From assembly GCF_001429725.1 (NCBI RefSeq), contig NZ_LMHV01000034.1, positions 187,534 to 251,533 on the forward strand: a stretch of DNA of 64,000 nucleotides. The letters run 5' to 3'. Positions within the stretch are counted from its first letter, which is position 1, and every line of letters begins with the position of its first letter. Shown piece after piece: positions 25,741 to 35,009 of this stretch. Below the pieces are notes generated by a model. The model was not told where the DNA came from and ran no database searches. It saw nothing but the letters and a program-made list of their open reading frames with translations. The translations under genes and the position numbers were made by a program. Source of the DNA: Rhizobium sp. Root708 (GTDB lineage Bacteria > Pseudomonadota > Alphaproteobacteria > Rhizobiales > Rhizobiaceae).

Positions 25741-27177
25741 ATGATCAAGACCTCTCCCTACTCTCCCATTCACGTTATAGGCGGCGGCCTCGCTGGCTCG
25801 GAAGCGGCATGGCAAATCGCCAATGCCGGCGTGCCTGTTGTCCTGCACGAAATGCGCGGCGTGCGCGGCACGGATGCCCACAAGACCGACGGATTGGCCG
25901 AGCTTGTCTGCTCGAACTCCTTCCGATCGGACGATGCCACCAGCAATGCCGTCGGCGTCATCCATGCCGAAATGCGCATGGCGGGATCGCTGATCATGGC
26001 ATGCGCCGACAAGCACCAGGTCCCCGCCGGTGGCGCGCTCGCGGTCGATCGTGACGGCTTTTCCGAAGCCGTCACCAAGGCAATCCACAATCATCCATCG
26101 ATCACGGTCGTCAGGGAAGAGGTCGAGGGCCTGCCTCCGAAGGAGTGGGATCTCGCCATCGTTGCGACCGGCCCGCTGACGGCCCCTTCCCTTGCAAGCG
26201 CCATTCAGGCCGAGACCGGGGCCGATGCCCTGGCGTTCTTCGATGCCATTGCGCCGATCGTCTATCGCGACAGTATCGACATGGACATCTGCTGGTACCA
26301 GTCGCGCTACGACAAAGTCGGCCCTGGCGGGACCGGCAAGGACTACATCAACTGCCCGCTGGATCAGGAGCAATACAACGCCTTCGTCGATGCACTGATC
26401 GCCGGCGATACGGTCGGCTTCAAGGAATGGGAAGGCACGCCCTATTTTGACGGCTGCCTTCCGATCGAGGTGATGGCTGAACGCGGACGGGAGACGTTGC
26501 GTCACGGTCCGATGAAGCCGATGGGCCTGACGAATGCACACAATCCCACCGTCAAGGCCTATGCCGTGGTGCAGTTGCGGCAGGACAATGCGCTCGGCAG
26601 CCTCTACAACATGGTCGGCTTCCAGACGAAGCTGAAGTATGGCGCGCAGGCGGATATCTTCCGCATGATTCCCGGCCTGGGCAACGCCGAGTTTGCACGC
26701 CTCGGCGGGCTTCACCGCAACACCTATATCAATTCGCCGACGCTGCTCGATTCCTCCCTGACGTTGAAGTCTCGGCCGGGCCTGCGTTTCGCCGGCCAGA
26801 TCACTGGCTGCGAAGGCTACGTCGAGAGCGCCAGTATCGGCCTGCTTGCCGGCCGTTTTGCCGCGGCGGAACGCAAAGGCGAGACTGCCTCCCTGCCGCC
26901 CGCAACGACAGCGCTCGGCTCGTTGCTCGGCCATATCACCGGCGGCCATCTCGTTACCGACGAAGAGCCCGGCAAGCGGTCCTTCCAGCCGATGAACATC
27001 AACTTCGGTCTTTTCCCGGAGTTGGAGCCCGGTTCCATCGTCAAGCCGGAAGGCGTCAAGCGCTTCCGCGGCAAGGACAAGACCATCATGAAACGGCAGC
27101 TGATTGCCAAGCGCGCGCTTTCTGACTGCGCCGAATGGCTCGGCCAGCCATTGCCGCTGCCGGAAACAGCAGCTTAA
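25741..27177 (+). CDS. trmFO: FADH2/methylenetetrahydrofolate-dependent tRNA (uracil-54-C5)-methyltransferase
   Basis: It makes ribothymidine at position 54 of tRNA using a folate carbon, instead of SAM as in TrmA. The 478 residues open with the FAD motif VIGGGLAGSEAAWQ. They contain the conserved NSFRSD segment with its catalytic-region cysteine (LVCSNSFR), the QLRQDNALG and TYINSP segments, and the second FAD element RPGLRFAGQITGCEGYVES. The length is normal (430-480). The gene is monocistronic and convergent with the MBL-rhodanese gene 22 bp away. Confidence 0.96.
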   Translation: MIKTSPYSPIHVIGGGLAGSEAAWQIANAGVPVVLHEMRGVRGTDAHKTDGLAELVCSNSFRSDDATSNAVGVIHAEMRMAGSLIMACADKHQVPAGGALAVDRDGFSEAVTKAIHNHPSITVVREEVEGLPPKEWDLAIVATGPLTAPSLASAIQAETGADALAFFDAIAPIVYRDSIDMDICWYQSRYDKVGPGGTGKDYINCPLDQEQYNAFVDALIAGDTVGFKEWEGTPYFDGCLPIEVMAERGRETLRHGPMKPMGLTNAHNPTVKAYAVVQLRQDNALGSLYNMVGFQTKLKYGAQADIFRMIPGLGNAEFARLGGLHRNTYINSPTLLDSSLTLKSRPGLRFAGQITGCEGYVESASIGLLAGRFAAAERKGETASLPPATTALGSLLGHITGGHLVTDEEPGKRSFQPMNINFGLFPELEPGSIVKPEGVKRFRGKDKTIMKRQLIAKRALSDCAEWLGQPLPLPETAA

Positions 27178-27199
27178 AGCCAGTTCCCTGCTCGCGTCT

Positions 27200-28237
27200 T
27201 CAATGCGCGAGTAGACCACCTGCCTTTTTCCATGCGTCGATACCGCCCTGTATATGGGACGCCGTCGCAAGGCCGGCGTCGTGCGCCGCTTCCACCGCCA
27301 TCGCCGAGCGCTCGCCGAAAGCGCAGTAGAAGATCAGCCGCTTGCCGGTGGAAGCAGCAAGCTCGTGGAGCATGCCTCCCTGTCCAATCGCGTCTTCCAG
27401 CGTCTGATACGGCACATGAAAGGAACCGGGTATGGTGCCATTGCGATGGCGCTCTTCGTTTTCGCGCAGGTCGACCAGGGCAATATCCGACCGTCGCGAA
27501 AGATCGAAGGCCTCCTGCGCCGTCACCGCCCAACCGTGGCTCCGGACCTCGTTCTGATCGAAGCCGACATGCATGTTCGCCGGCACTGCGACGTCCATCA
27601 TCTTCGGGCTCGCAAGCTTCAGATTGTTCATCATGTCGGCATACTCGTCGACCGACCGCACCTGCAGGCGAGGATTGAACGCCCGCTCTTCGCCGATCGT
27701 GGAAACCGTGTCGCCCTTATAGTCGTGAGCCGGATAAACCAGCGTCGAATCCGGCAGCTTCAGAAGCCGGCCAAAGATCGATTCGAACTGGGCGCGCGGG
27801 TCACCGTTCTGGAAATCCGTGCGACCCGTGCCCCGGATCAGCAACGTGTCTCCGGTGAAGACACGATCCGGCAGTATGAAACTATATGAATCATCTGTAT
27901 GGCCGGGCGTATAGATGACATCGAGCGACAGGCCCTCGATCGTCAGCCGGTCGTTGTCGGTCAGCCGCATTGAAACGACATCGGCTTTCGTCTGCTCACC
28001 CATGACGGTTATGCAGTGTGTCTTGTCCCGCAGAGCGCCGAGACCGGTAACGTGGTCTGCATGCAAATGTGTGTCCACGGCTTTCACGAGCCGCAAATCG
28101 AGCTCGTGAACGAGCCGCAGATAGTGGTCGACCTTCTCGAGAACCGGATCGATAATCAACGCCTCACCGCCGCGCCGGCTGGCCAGCAAGTAGGAATAGG
28201 TGCTCGACGCCGGGTCGAAAAGCTGACGGAAAATCAT
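27200..28237 (-). CDS. MBL-fold persulfide dioxygenase-like protein fused to rhodanese domain
   Basis: The protein has 345 residues. Residues 1-220 are an ETHE1-like metallo-beta-lactamase domain: the HxHxDH motif is at 57-62 (THLHADHVTG), with further metal ligands at His113 (PGHTDDS), Asp130 and His171. Residues ~235-345 are a rhodanese domain with active-site Cys305 in FYCAFGERS. In such fusions glutathione persulfide is oxidised to sulfite by the iron centre, and the rhodanese moves sulfane sulfur to or from thiosulfate. The neighbour immediately upstream is a 1-Cys peroxiredoxin on the same strand (46 bp), so a thiol/persulfide stress unit is plausible (inference). Confidence 0.9.
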   Translation of the reverse strand: MIFRQLFDPASSTYSYLLASRRGGEALIIDPVLEKVDHYLRLVHELDLRLVKAVDTHLHADHVTGLGALRDKTHCITVMGEQTKADVVSMRLTDNDRLTIEGLSLDVIYTPGHTDDSYSFILPDRVFTGDTLLIRGTGRTDFQNGDPRAQFESIFGRLLKLPDSTLVYPAHDYKGDTVSTIGEERAFNPRLQVRSVDEYADMMNNLKLASPKMMDVAVPANMHVGFDQNEVRSHGWAVTAQEAFDLSRRSDIALVDLRENEERHRNGTIPGSFHVPYQTLEDAIGQGGMLHELAASTGKRLIFYCAFGERSAMAVEAAHDAGLATASHIQGGIDAWKKAGGLLAH

Positions 28238-28283
28238 CCCTCGCCTCCTGCTTTCGACGACATGACGCTATGCGAATGTGGCG

Positions 28284-28946
28284 TTATCCGTGCGGCTGAG
28301 GCACTATTCGGATATATGGCTTCGGTGCTGACCAGCCTTGCGGATACTGCTTCTTGGCTTCTTCGTCGGAAACCGATCCGGCGATGAAGACATCGTCTCC
28401 GCTCTTCCAGTTCACCGGCGTCGCGACCTTGTGCTTCGCCGTCAGCTGCAATGAATCGATGACTCGGAGTACCTCATCGAAATTGCGACCGGTCGTCATT
28501 GGATAGACGAGAATGAGTTTGATCTTCTTGTCCGGCCCGATGACGAAAACATTCCGCACAGTCTGGTTGTCAGCGGCACTGCGCGTGGCAGGATCGCCGG
28601 AAACCAGCGCCGGCAGCATGTTGTAGCGTTTGGAAACAGCGAAGTCGATATCCGCGATCATGGGAAAATTCGGCCGGACGCCCTGCGTTTCCTCGATATC
28701 CTTCATCCACCCGGCATGCCGTTCCATCGGGTCGACGGAAAGGCCGATGATCTTGACACCACGCCGATCGAACTCCGGCTTTATCTTCGCCATATAGCCG
28801 AGTTCCGTGGTGCAAACCGGCGTGAAGTCCTTTGGATGAGAAAAGAGAACGGCCCAGGAGCTGCCGATCCATTCGTGGAAACGGATCATCCCCTGTGTGG
28901 TCTTGGCTTCGAAATCCGGGGCAACGTCATTGATCGAGAGAACCAT
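28284..28946 (-). CDS. 1-Cys peroxiredoxin (Prx6-type)
   Basis: The product has 220 residues from an ATG at 28946 (a second ATG is directly before it at 28949); GGGAGG precedes both. The catalytic motif HPKDFTPVCTTE holds the peroxidatic Cys45, and no other cysteine is visible, so it is a true 1-Cys enzyme needing an external thiol. The C-terminal PVNWKSGDDVFI and dimer region match Prx6 proteins, which are about 220 residues. It would reduce peroxides in the cytoplasm. It lies upstream of the persulfide dioxygenase in one direction, suggesting co-expression. Confidence 0.92.
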   Translation of the reverse strand: MVLSINDVAPDFEAKTTQGMIRFHEWIGSSWAVLFSHPKDFTPVCTTELGYMAKIKPEFDRRGVKIIGLSVDPMERHAGWMKDIEETQGVRPNFPMIADIDFAVSKRYNMLPALVSGDPATRSAADNQTVRNVFVIGPDKKIKLILVYPMTTGRNFDEVLRVIDSLQLTAKHKVATPVNWKSGDDVFIAGSVSDEEAKKQYPQGWSAPKPYIRIVPQPHG

Positions 28947-29114
28947 CATGCACCTCCCTTGCGCTGTTAAACAGGCCTCCAACATTTACCGAATGGGTAA
29001 ATCTTGCGCCTATTTCGTGCGCGAGGCAACGCAAAAGCTCGACGTTGGCGGCCCTGCCAGTCGGTGTGCGGTTGGGGTAGCAGTGTATCTACCGGAGCGG
29101 GTGCGCTTCCGATT

Positions 29115-29591
29115 TCAATGATGGTTGGCTGCCGACGGATTGCTCGCGAGATGCTTGTCGGGATCGGCCACATAGTTTCCGAGAAGCCAAAGCGACACTT
29201 CGGAGGCTTCCTTCGGTGAAGAGAATTCGAAGGTCGCGCTGTGATGCGGTGCATCGAGAAACTGGATGCTGAGCCCCCTTCCCGTCTCGGAACTCAACAC
29301 GCGGACGCGTCCCGGTTCGATCAGGTGGCAGGAATAGTGGCGCTGCATGTTCTTCATGAAGCCCGCCTTGTTATCGTGCAACCGCACGAAAACCGCCTGC
29401 CCGTCCGCCGTGGCCTGTAGCTGTCGTATCGCTTCATTCGGAAAGGCACGGTTGAATTCGATGATTGCATGGCCGGTGTCGTGCAGACCGTCCTCTTCGT
29501 TTTGCGACGCCATGCGCGTTGCGATAAAAGCGACCAGAATGACGAGCGCGAAAATAACGCCCCAGACTATAATGCTCACGCCGCTCTCCAT
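29115..29591 (-). CDS. Hypothetical membrane-anchored protein, 158 aa
   Basis: I do not recognise this family. From the ATG at 29591 a short N-terminus leads into one strong hydrophobic helix (VSIIVWGVIFALVILVAFIATRM), then a soluble domain of about 125 residues with alternating strand-like segments (GQAVFVRLHDNKAGFMKNM..., RVRVLSSETGRGLSIQFLDAP, SATFEFSSPKEASEVSLWLLG). The composition and the defined domain suggest a real protein; a TTG nine bases upstream is an alternative start. It stands between the peroxiredoxin and phytoene-synthase-like genes, on the same strand as both, with short gaps. The function is unknown. Confidence 0.65.
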   Translation of the reverse strand: MESGVSIIVWGVIFALVILVAFIATRMASQNEEDGLHDTGHAIIEFNRAFPNEAIRQLQATADGQAVFVRLHDNKAGFMKNMQRHYSCHLIEPGRVRVLSSETGRGLSIQFLDAPHHSATFEFSSPKEASEVSLWLLGNYVADPDKHLASNPSAANHH

Positions 29592-29650
29592 TCGAGACAA
29601 CCAGACAGTATGCTTCTAACCCATGAGACTTGTGCGAGTTTGAACATTCG

Positions 29651-30502
29651 TCAGATTTTCCTGCGCATCAAGGCGAGCGTCATGCGGATCTGGCGCCGCC
29701 ACTGCGGTTGCTGCGGCGAACGCTCTAGGATTTCAGCACCCGATTTCTGCGTCTTGACCAGCACATGCTCGGCCAGCGACGCAGGCAGAAACGCCGGGAA
29801 AACAGCGGCCGGGATCTCGACATGTCGCGCCTTGGCGAGGTGATCGCGGCCGAGGCCCGCGAATGCTTCGATCGCGGCCGATATCCGGTTCTTGTCGTCG
29901 CCTGCGAGGAAGGCATCGCGGTCGAGCCCGGTAGCGGAGAGGATCTCCAGGGGTATGTAGACCTGGCCACGGTGACGGTGTAACGGCATCAGCAGAAGCA
30001 ATCCCGCGATCGCCTGGGCGACGCCGGCATGCCCGGCCGCTTCGGCCGATCGTGCCGCGTCGTCAGGGGCAAGAACGATGCTCGTCAACTGGATCAGGGC
30101 CGATGCGGTTTCGCCCGCATATCCCTCAAGGGAGCCGCGTGTCTCCATCGGGTCGTCGTAGAGATCGAAAATACGAGCATCGATCATATTCAGCAGCGTC
30201 TGGCGCGGCAGGCGATGGGCATCGACACAGGCCAGCAAGGCGGCCGCGACCGGATTGGCCTCCGTCGACCCATGGGCATTGCCCTCCAGCAGATCGCGCC
30301 AATATTGCATGCGAACCTCGCCGGGAAGCGGTTCGTGCACGAGGTCGCGGATACGGGCAAGTTCAGCGTTGAAGGCGTAGAGCACGGCGATTGCGCCTCT
30401 TTTGTCTTCCGGAGAGAGCAGGCAGGCAAGGTAGCGGTCGCGATCCATGTCGCGTAGCATCGCCAGGCAGATGTCCTGGTTCGTCATCGATTGATCAGCC
30501 AT
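29651..30502 (-). CDS. Phytoene/squalene synthase-family protein, NDUFAF6-like
   Basis: The protein has 283 residues of the COG1562 fold. Segments YAFNAELARIRDLVHEPLPGEVRMQYWRD and LYDDPMETRGSLEGYAGETASALIQL mark the family, but the first aspartate-rich motif of true prenyl synthases is degraded here. No carotenoid or hopanoid genes are nearby. Eukaryotic NDUFAF6, a mitochondrial complex I assembly factor, belongs to this branch, and the next gene upstream is of the Mth938 family that includes NDUFAF3. The gene starts 2 bp after the Mth938 stop and ends the yajC-secDF operon. I therefore favour a role in respiratory-complex assembly over terpenoid synthesis, as inference. Confidence 0.82.
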   Translation of the reverse strand: MADQSMTNQDICLAMLRDMDRDRYLACLLSPEDKRGAIAVLYAFNAELARIRDLVHEPLPGEVRMQYWRDLLEGNAHGSTEANPVAAALLACVDAHRLPRQTLLNMIDARIFDLYDDPMETRGSLEGYAGETASALIQLTSIVLAPDDAARSAEAAGHAGVAQAIAGLLLLMPLHRHRGQVYIPLEILSATGLDRDAFLAGDDKNRISAAIEAFAGLGRDHLAKARHVEIPAAVFPAFLPASLAEHVLVKTQKSGAEILERSPQQPQWRRQIRMTLALMRRKI

Positions 30503-30504
30503 GT

Positions 30505-30891
30505 TCAGATTGCGATCAAGGCGGCGGCAACTGCGCGCGATTCCATCAGCATGATATTGAAGGTGCGCACGGCGGCGCCGGTGTTCATCGGATCCGATGA
30601 AATGCCCGCCGCCTTCAGGGCTGCCTTCAAGTCCGCCGGCATTGGACGCATGTCCACGCCGGTGCCGATCAACAGGAACTCGATGTCAGCTGCCTCATCG
30701 ATAACACGCTGAAGATTCTCGACCGACAGCGGTTTGGTCGCATCCATGTCCCAGCCGTGAATGCCGGAAGGAAGGCAAAGGATGGAGCCACGGTGCGACA
30801 TGTCGGCGAAGCGAAATCCACCATTCCCGTAAGTATCGATCGGCGCGCGCCCGGGAAAATGCGCTTCGCGTATCTCTATGCCTCTGGCCAT
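30505..30891 (-). CDS. Mth938/DUF498-domain protein, NDUFAF3-like
   Basis: The protein has 128 residues, almost entirely one small alpha/beta domain. Conserved elements are an N-terminal FPGRAPIDTYGNGGFRFAD stretch, the hydrophobic strand EFLLIGTGVDMRPMP and the C-terminal NTGAAVRTFNIMLMESRAVAAALI. Human NDUFAF3, which helps assemble complex I and interacts with its membrane arm, has the same fold. The gene lies 4 bp after secDF and 2 bp before the NDUFAF6-like gene, so it is translated from the secDF transcript. The biochemical activity is unknown. Confidence 0.88.
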   Translation of the reverse strand: MARGIEIREAHFPGRAPIDTYGNGGFRFADMSHRGSILCLPSGIHGWDMDATKPLSVENLQRVIDEAADIEFLLIGTGVDMRPMPADLKAALKAAGISSDPMNTGAAVRTFNIMLMESRAVAAALIAI

Positions 30892-30895
30892 ATGC

Positions 30896-33451
30896 TCACA
30901 CTGCCGGGTTGCCGCTTTTTGTTTCGGGCTCCGGTACTTTTCTGTCTTGGTCGTTGTCCAGCGTTTCCGGCCGAAGCTTGAAGGCTATCAGCACCGGCGC
31001 CGCTATGTAGATGGATGAAAATGTCCCGACGGCAACGCCGAAGAGCATCACGAAGGCAAACGTGCGCGTAACCTCGCCGCCGAGCAGCGACAGCGCTGCC
31101 AGCGCCAGCAGCGTTGTCGCGGCGGTCAGCACGGTTCGGGAGAGCGTCTGATTGATCGAGGCGTCGATGAGGATCGGCAACGGCATCTTGCGATACCGTC
31201 TCAGGTTTTCTCGCATCCGGTCGTACACCACGACGGTATCGTTCAGCGAATAGCCGATAATCGTCAGAAGCGCCGCCACGCTTGTCAGATTGAATTCCAT
31301 TCCAGTCAGAACGAACAAGCCGAGGACCAGAATGATGTCATGAAGCGTCGCCACGATGGCGCCGATCGCGAACTGCCATTCGAAACGGGCCCAGATGTAA
31401 ACGAGGATGACGATGAGCGATGCCAGAACGCCGAGCGTTGCGGCCCGTGTCAGCTCGCCCGATACGGCCGGTCCAACCACCTCGACTCGACGGAAATCAT
31501 AGTCGCCGCCGAGCTCGTCACGCATCAGCGTGACGGCAGACTGTTCGGCATTTTCTCCGCCGCCCTGCGGCTGCAGTTGCACCAGCGCGCCCGCAGGATC
31601 GCGCAGCTGACGCGCCGAGATTTCTCCGATGTTGAGATCGCCGAGCCGTTCGCGGATGTCGCCGACATCAGCACGTCCCTGCTTCGCCCGCAGTTCCACG
31701 ATCGAGCCGCCCGCGAAGTCCACGCCCATATGCAAGCCGACGGCTGCAAAGCCAACCATGGCTGCGATCGAGAGGGCCGCCGAAATGGTGAAGGAATATC
31801 TGCGGATCCCCATGAAGCGGATATTGGCGCGATCGAAGATGCCGGTGTTGATGTCCCGGGGCAGATGTCGCGGATGACGCCGGTGGAGCCATCGGACGAC
31901 AATCCAGCGAGTGAGCGTAAACGCCGTAAATACAGTCGCGAGGATGCCGGCGGCAAGGGTGATCGCAAACCCGCGCACGGCGTCGTTGCCGAGAAAATAG
32001 AGGATGACCGCGCCGATGAAGATTGTCACGTTCGCGTCAAGAACGGTCAAGATCGCACGGTTGAAGCCGTTTTCGATCGCTTCGGCAAACGGGCGTCCGG
32101 TTTTGGCCTCGTCGCGAATGCGCTCGTAGATGAGGACGTTGGCGTCCACCGCCATGCCCATGATCAGCACGATGCCGGCGATCCCGGGAAGCGTCAGCGT
32201 CGCGCCGATCGCACTCAGGAAGGCCAGTATCAGCAACAGGTTCATGACGAGCGATATGGCGGCGATCACGCCGAGCCCGCGATAAAACGCAAACATCAGA
32301 GCGGCGACGAGGACAGCGGCAACGATGCCCGACCATATGCCGGCACGAGCCGACTCTGCTCCGAGTGCGGGGCTGACGGTCCGCTCTTCGACAGTGGTCA
32401 ACGTTGCCGGCAAGGCGCCGGCGCGCAGCATCAAAGCGAGGTCGTGAGCACCATCTGCGGTGAAGCTCACCGGTATCGCGCCGGTTCCATCGAGGATCGG
32501 CGCGTTGATCAGCGGGGCGGCCATGACCTGATCGTCGAAGATAATCGCGAAGTGCCGGCCGATGTTCTGCCGCGTTTTCTGCGCCAGCCTTTCGGTGCCT
32601 TCCGCATCCAGCTTGTAAGCGATGGAGACGGACGAGCCATTCACTACCGACTGAACGTCAACGATGTTCTTGCTGGTGACGAAATCGGTTCGATCGACAA
32701 GATAGGGAACCGGAGGATCGTCCAGCGAATAGAGAACCTCCGATGTCGCAGGCCAGCGTCCGGAAATTGCCTCCTGCCCGGACATGCTCTCGTCGATCAT
32801 CCGCACAGAGATCTTGGCGGGCTCATTGATGATGTTCTTCAGCCGCTCGACGTCCACGTCACCCATGACCTGCAGGTCGACACGGTCAGCGCCTTCAGGG
32901 CGAACGACGAAATCGACGTCACCGAGCGCTTCCACACGGCGGTTCACAACATCGACGGACTGTGATTGGGCGGCCAAGGTGCCGGCATTCACGGCATCGT
33001 CGGAGATAGCGAGCGTAAACTGGCCGGTCTCGTCATGGCGGACAATAAGATTCGGCGCAGCGCCACCCCAGAAACCGCTCTTCAGGCTGGCAACCAGCCC
33101 CTCGAGCGCCGTTGTCGCTGCCGGTATCTGTTGCGCGTCGGCGATCTTGACGCTCACCGTTTGGTCGTTACCGGTCAATCCGGTGTAACGAATATTGGCC
33201 TGTCGCAGATTGTTGCGAACTCCGGCGACGGTATCCTCAAGCAACTCCCGGACGATATCGGTGCGCTCAATCTTGAAAAGAAGGTGGGTTCCACCGCGCA
33301 GATCTGCTCCGAGATCGATGCGACTATGGGGCAACCAGTTCGGCAGGCGCTCAAGCGCCCTGTCCGATAGGAGATTGGGTGTGGCCGCCAGCACGGCGAC
33401 CAGCAAGACGAACCAGATCAGAAGGGTCTTCCAGCGGGAAAAATGAAGCAT
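30896..33451 (-). CDS. secDF: Fused protein translocase subunit SecDF
   Basis: SecD and SecF use the proton-motive force to pull proteins through SecYEG on the periplasmic side. The 851 residues are one chain with SecD first: one TM helix, a large periplasmic domain with P1 base features (residues ~60-360), then five TM helices with GMAVDANVLIYERIRDE. SecF follows from about residue 560, again with a short periplasmic loop and five TM helices including YSLNDTVVVYDRMREN. Fusion into one gene is typical of rhizobia. yajC lies 54 bp upstream and the two NDUFAF-like genes are immediately downstream. Confidence 0.96.
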   Translation of the reverse strand: MLHFSRWKTLLIWFVLLVAVLAATPNLLSDRALERLPNWLPHSRIDLGADLRGGTHLLFKIERTDIVRELLEDTVAGVRNNLRQANIRYTGLTGNDQTVSVKIADAQQIPAATTALEGLVASLKSGFWGGAAPNLIVRHDETGQFTLAISDDAVNAGTLAAQSQSVDVVNRRVEALGDVDFVVRPEGADRVDLQVMGDVDVERLKNIINEPAKISVRMIDESMSGQEAISGRWPATSEVLYSLDDPPVPYLVDRTDFVTSKNIVDVQSVVNGSSVSIAYKLDAEGTERLAQKTRQNIGRHFAIIFDDQVMAAPLINAPILDGTGAIPVSFTADGAHDLALMLRAGALPATLTTVEERTVSPALGAESARAGIWSGIVAAVLVAALMFAFYRGLGVIAAISLVMNLLLILAFLSAIGATLTLPGIAGIVLIMGMAVDANVLIYERIRDEAKTGRPFAEAIENGFNRAILTVLDANVTIFIGAVILYFLGNDAVRGFAITLAAGILATVFTAFTLTRWIVVRWLHRRHPRHLPRDINTGIFDRANIRFMGIRRYSFTISAALSIAAMVGFAAVGLHMGVDFAGGSIVELRAKQGRADVGDIRERLGDLNIGEISARQLRDPAGALVQLQPQGGGENAEQSAVTLMRDELGGDYDFRRVEVVGPAVSGELTRAATLGVLASLIVILVYIWARFEWQFAIGAIVATLHDIILVLGLFVLTGMEFNLTSVAALLTIIGYSLNDTVVVYDRMRENLRRYRKMPLPILIDASINQTLSRTVLTAATTLLALAALSLLGGEVTRTFAFVMLFGVAVGTFSSIYIAAPVLIAFKLRPETLDNDQDRKVPEPETKSGNPAV

Positions 33452-33505
33452 TTTTACTCGACTATATCCGACCCGGCCAATCCGGTTCGCGCTAAAGCAG
33501 GCTTA

Positions 33506-33853
33506 TTACGCGGCGTCAGCCTTGACCGGCTCACCCTTCACGCGCACTTCCGAAATGCCGGTACGAACGATGCGAACGCGGACGCCGTCTGCAATTTCGA
33601 CTTCGACTTCCTTGTCGTCAACGACTTTGGTGACCTTGCCGACGAGGCCACCGCCGGTGACAACCTGGTCACCACGGCGAATTGCCTTCAGGGTTTCGTC
33701 GCGCTTCTTTGCCTGCGCGCGCTGCGGCCGGATGAGCAGGAAATACCAGACGACCATCAACGGCACGAACAGGATAATCATTTCAAAGCCAGAACCGAAC
33801 GGCGACGCCGCGGTATCGGTTGCAGCCTGGGCAAATGCCGGGGTGATGAACAT
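33506..33853 (-). CDS. yajC: Preprotein translocase subunit YajC
   Basis: The product has 115 residues. After a short periplasmic N-terminus there is one TM helix (MIILFVPLMVVWYFLLIRP), then the cytoplasmic beta domain with QRAQAKKRDETLKAIRRGDQVVTGGGLVGKV, the YajC signature. It associates with SecDF-YidC at the inner membrane. It is the first gene of the secDF operon, and its promoter region is shared with the divergent DUF815 gene (208 bp between starts). The length is normal. Confidence 0.95.
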   Translation of the reverse strand: MFITPAFAQAATDTAASPFGSGFEMIILFVPLMVVWYFLLIRPQRAQAKKRDETLKAIRRGDQVVTGGGLVGKVTKVVDDKEVEVEIADGVRVRIVRTGISEVRVKGEPVKADAA

Positions 33854-34061
33854 GCTAAACTCCTCAAACTCTGCCGGAGGCGGAATGTCGCCTTTTCGCG
33901 GGTGGCCGGACTATAATTATGGTCTTTGCGAATGCAACAGGAACGGCCGGAAACCGTACCGATTCCGCTGCCTCTTAACCTTTCCGCTCGTGAATTGCCA
34001 TGCTACCCCGCTCGGAAAAGACCAAGGCACACAGCCAACCGCGCTCGAAGGAGTAAAAGCA

Positions 34062-34934
34062 ATGGCCGAAGATCTGAACCACGTCATTCTGGCGGAGCTC
34101 CGCCGTCTCGCGAACGCCGTCGAGCGTCTGGCCGGACCGGCGCCGGTTACCAACGACTGGACGGCGGCCGACTGCTTCGTCTGGTCCCCCGCCCGCCTCC
34201 ACCTGCAGCCTGTCAAGCGGCCGAACCGTATCGCGCTGCAACTGATCCGCGGCGTCGACCGCGTGCGCGACATCCTGCATGAAAACACGGTCCGGTTTGC
34301 CGAGGGCTTTGCCGCCAACAACGTCCTGTTGTGGGGCGCTCGTGGCATGGGCAAGTCGTCACTCGTGAAGGCTGTGCATGAGGACGTCCGTCGCGAAAGC
34401 GGCGTTTCGCTCAAACTCGTCGAGGTCCATCGGGAGGACATTGCAAGCCTGCCGACGCTGCTCGACCTTCTGAAAGACACCCCTCACCGCGTCATTGTCT
34501 TCTGCGACGACCTGTCTTTCGACCATGACGACACCGCCTACAAGTCGCTCAAGGCGGCATTGGACGGCGGCGTCGAAGGGCGTCCGGACAATGTCCTTTT
34601 CTACGCAACCTCGAACCGTCGCCATCTGCTGCCGCGTCACATGATGGAGAACGAGCAGTCGACGGCCATCAACCCGTCCGAAGCCGTTGAAGAGAAGGTT
34701 TCCCTGTCCGATCGTTTCGGCCTGTGGCTGGGCTTCCACAAGTGTGGGCAGGAAGACTATCTGAAGATGATCGACGGCTACGCCGACCACTTCGAACTCC
34801 CGCTCGATCGCGCAAAGATGCACGCCGAAGCGCTTGAATGGGCGACCACGCGCGGCGCCCGATCCGGCCGCGTCGCCTGGCAGTACATCCAGGACCTCGC
34901 AGGCCGGTCGCGGATCGCGTTAAACCGCGCCTGA
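34062..34934 (+). CDS. DUF815 AAA-type ATPase
   Basis: The protein has 290 residues from an ATG at 34062 with AAGGAG upstream. The Walker A motif GARGMGKSS sits at about 92-100 and Walker B is VIVFCDDLSF at about 143-152; arginine-finger and sensor regions follow (LFYATSNRRHLLPRHM). The N-terminal ~70 residues are helical. DUF815 proteins are widespread in bacteria and resemble DnaA/IstB-like ATPases; their role is not established. The gene is monocistronic, with a shared bidirectional terminator after it. Confidence 0.9.
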   Translation: MAEDLNHVILAELRRLANAVERLAGPAPVTNDWTAADCFVWSPARLHLQPVKRPNRIALQLIRGVDRVRDILHENTVRFAEGFAANNVLLWGARGMGKSSLVKAVHEDVRRESGVSLKLVEVHREDIASLPTLLDLLKDTPHRVIVFCDDLSFDHDDTAYKSLKAALDGGVEGRPDNVLFYATSNRRHLLPRHMMENEQSTAINPSEAVEEKVSLSDRFGLWLGFHKCGQEDYLKMIDGYADHFELPLDRAKMHAEALEWATTRGARSGRVAWQYIQDLAGRSRIALNRA

Positions 34935-34957
34935 GGCGCAGAATTCCGTCAGAAACG

Positions 34958-34988
34958 ACAAAAGCCCGGCGAACTGCCGGGCTTTTGT
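34958..34988. terminator. Bidirectional intrinsic terminator
   Basis: A perfect 13-bp stem (acaaaagcccggc / gccgggcttttgt) with a 5-nt loop carries an A/T-rich base on both sides, so it can end the DUF815 transcript on the plus strand and the NlpD-like transcript on the minus strand. Confidence 0.93.
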
Positions 34989-35009
34989 TTTGTCCTCGAG
35001 ACGCAATAC

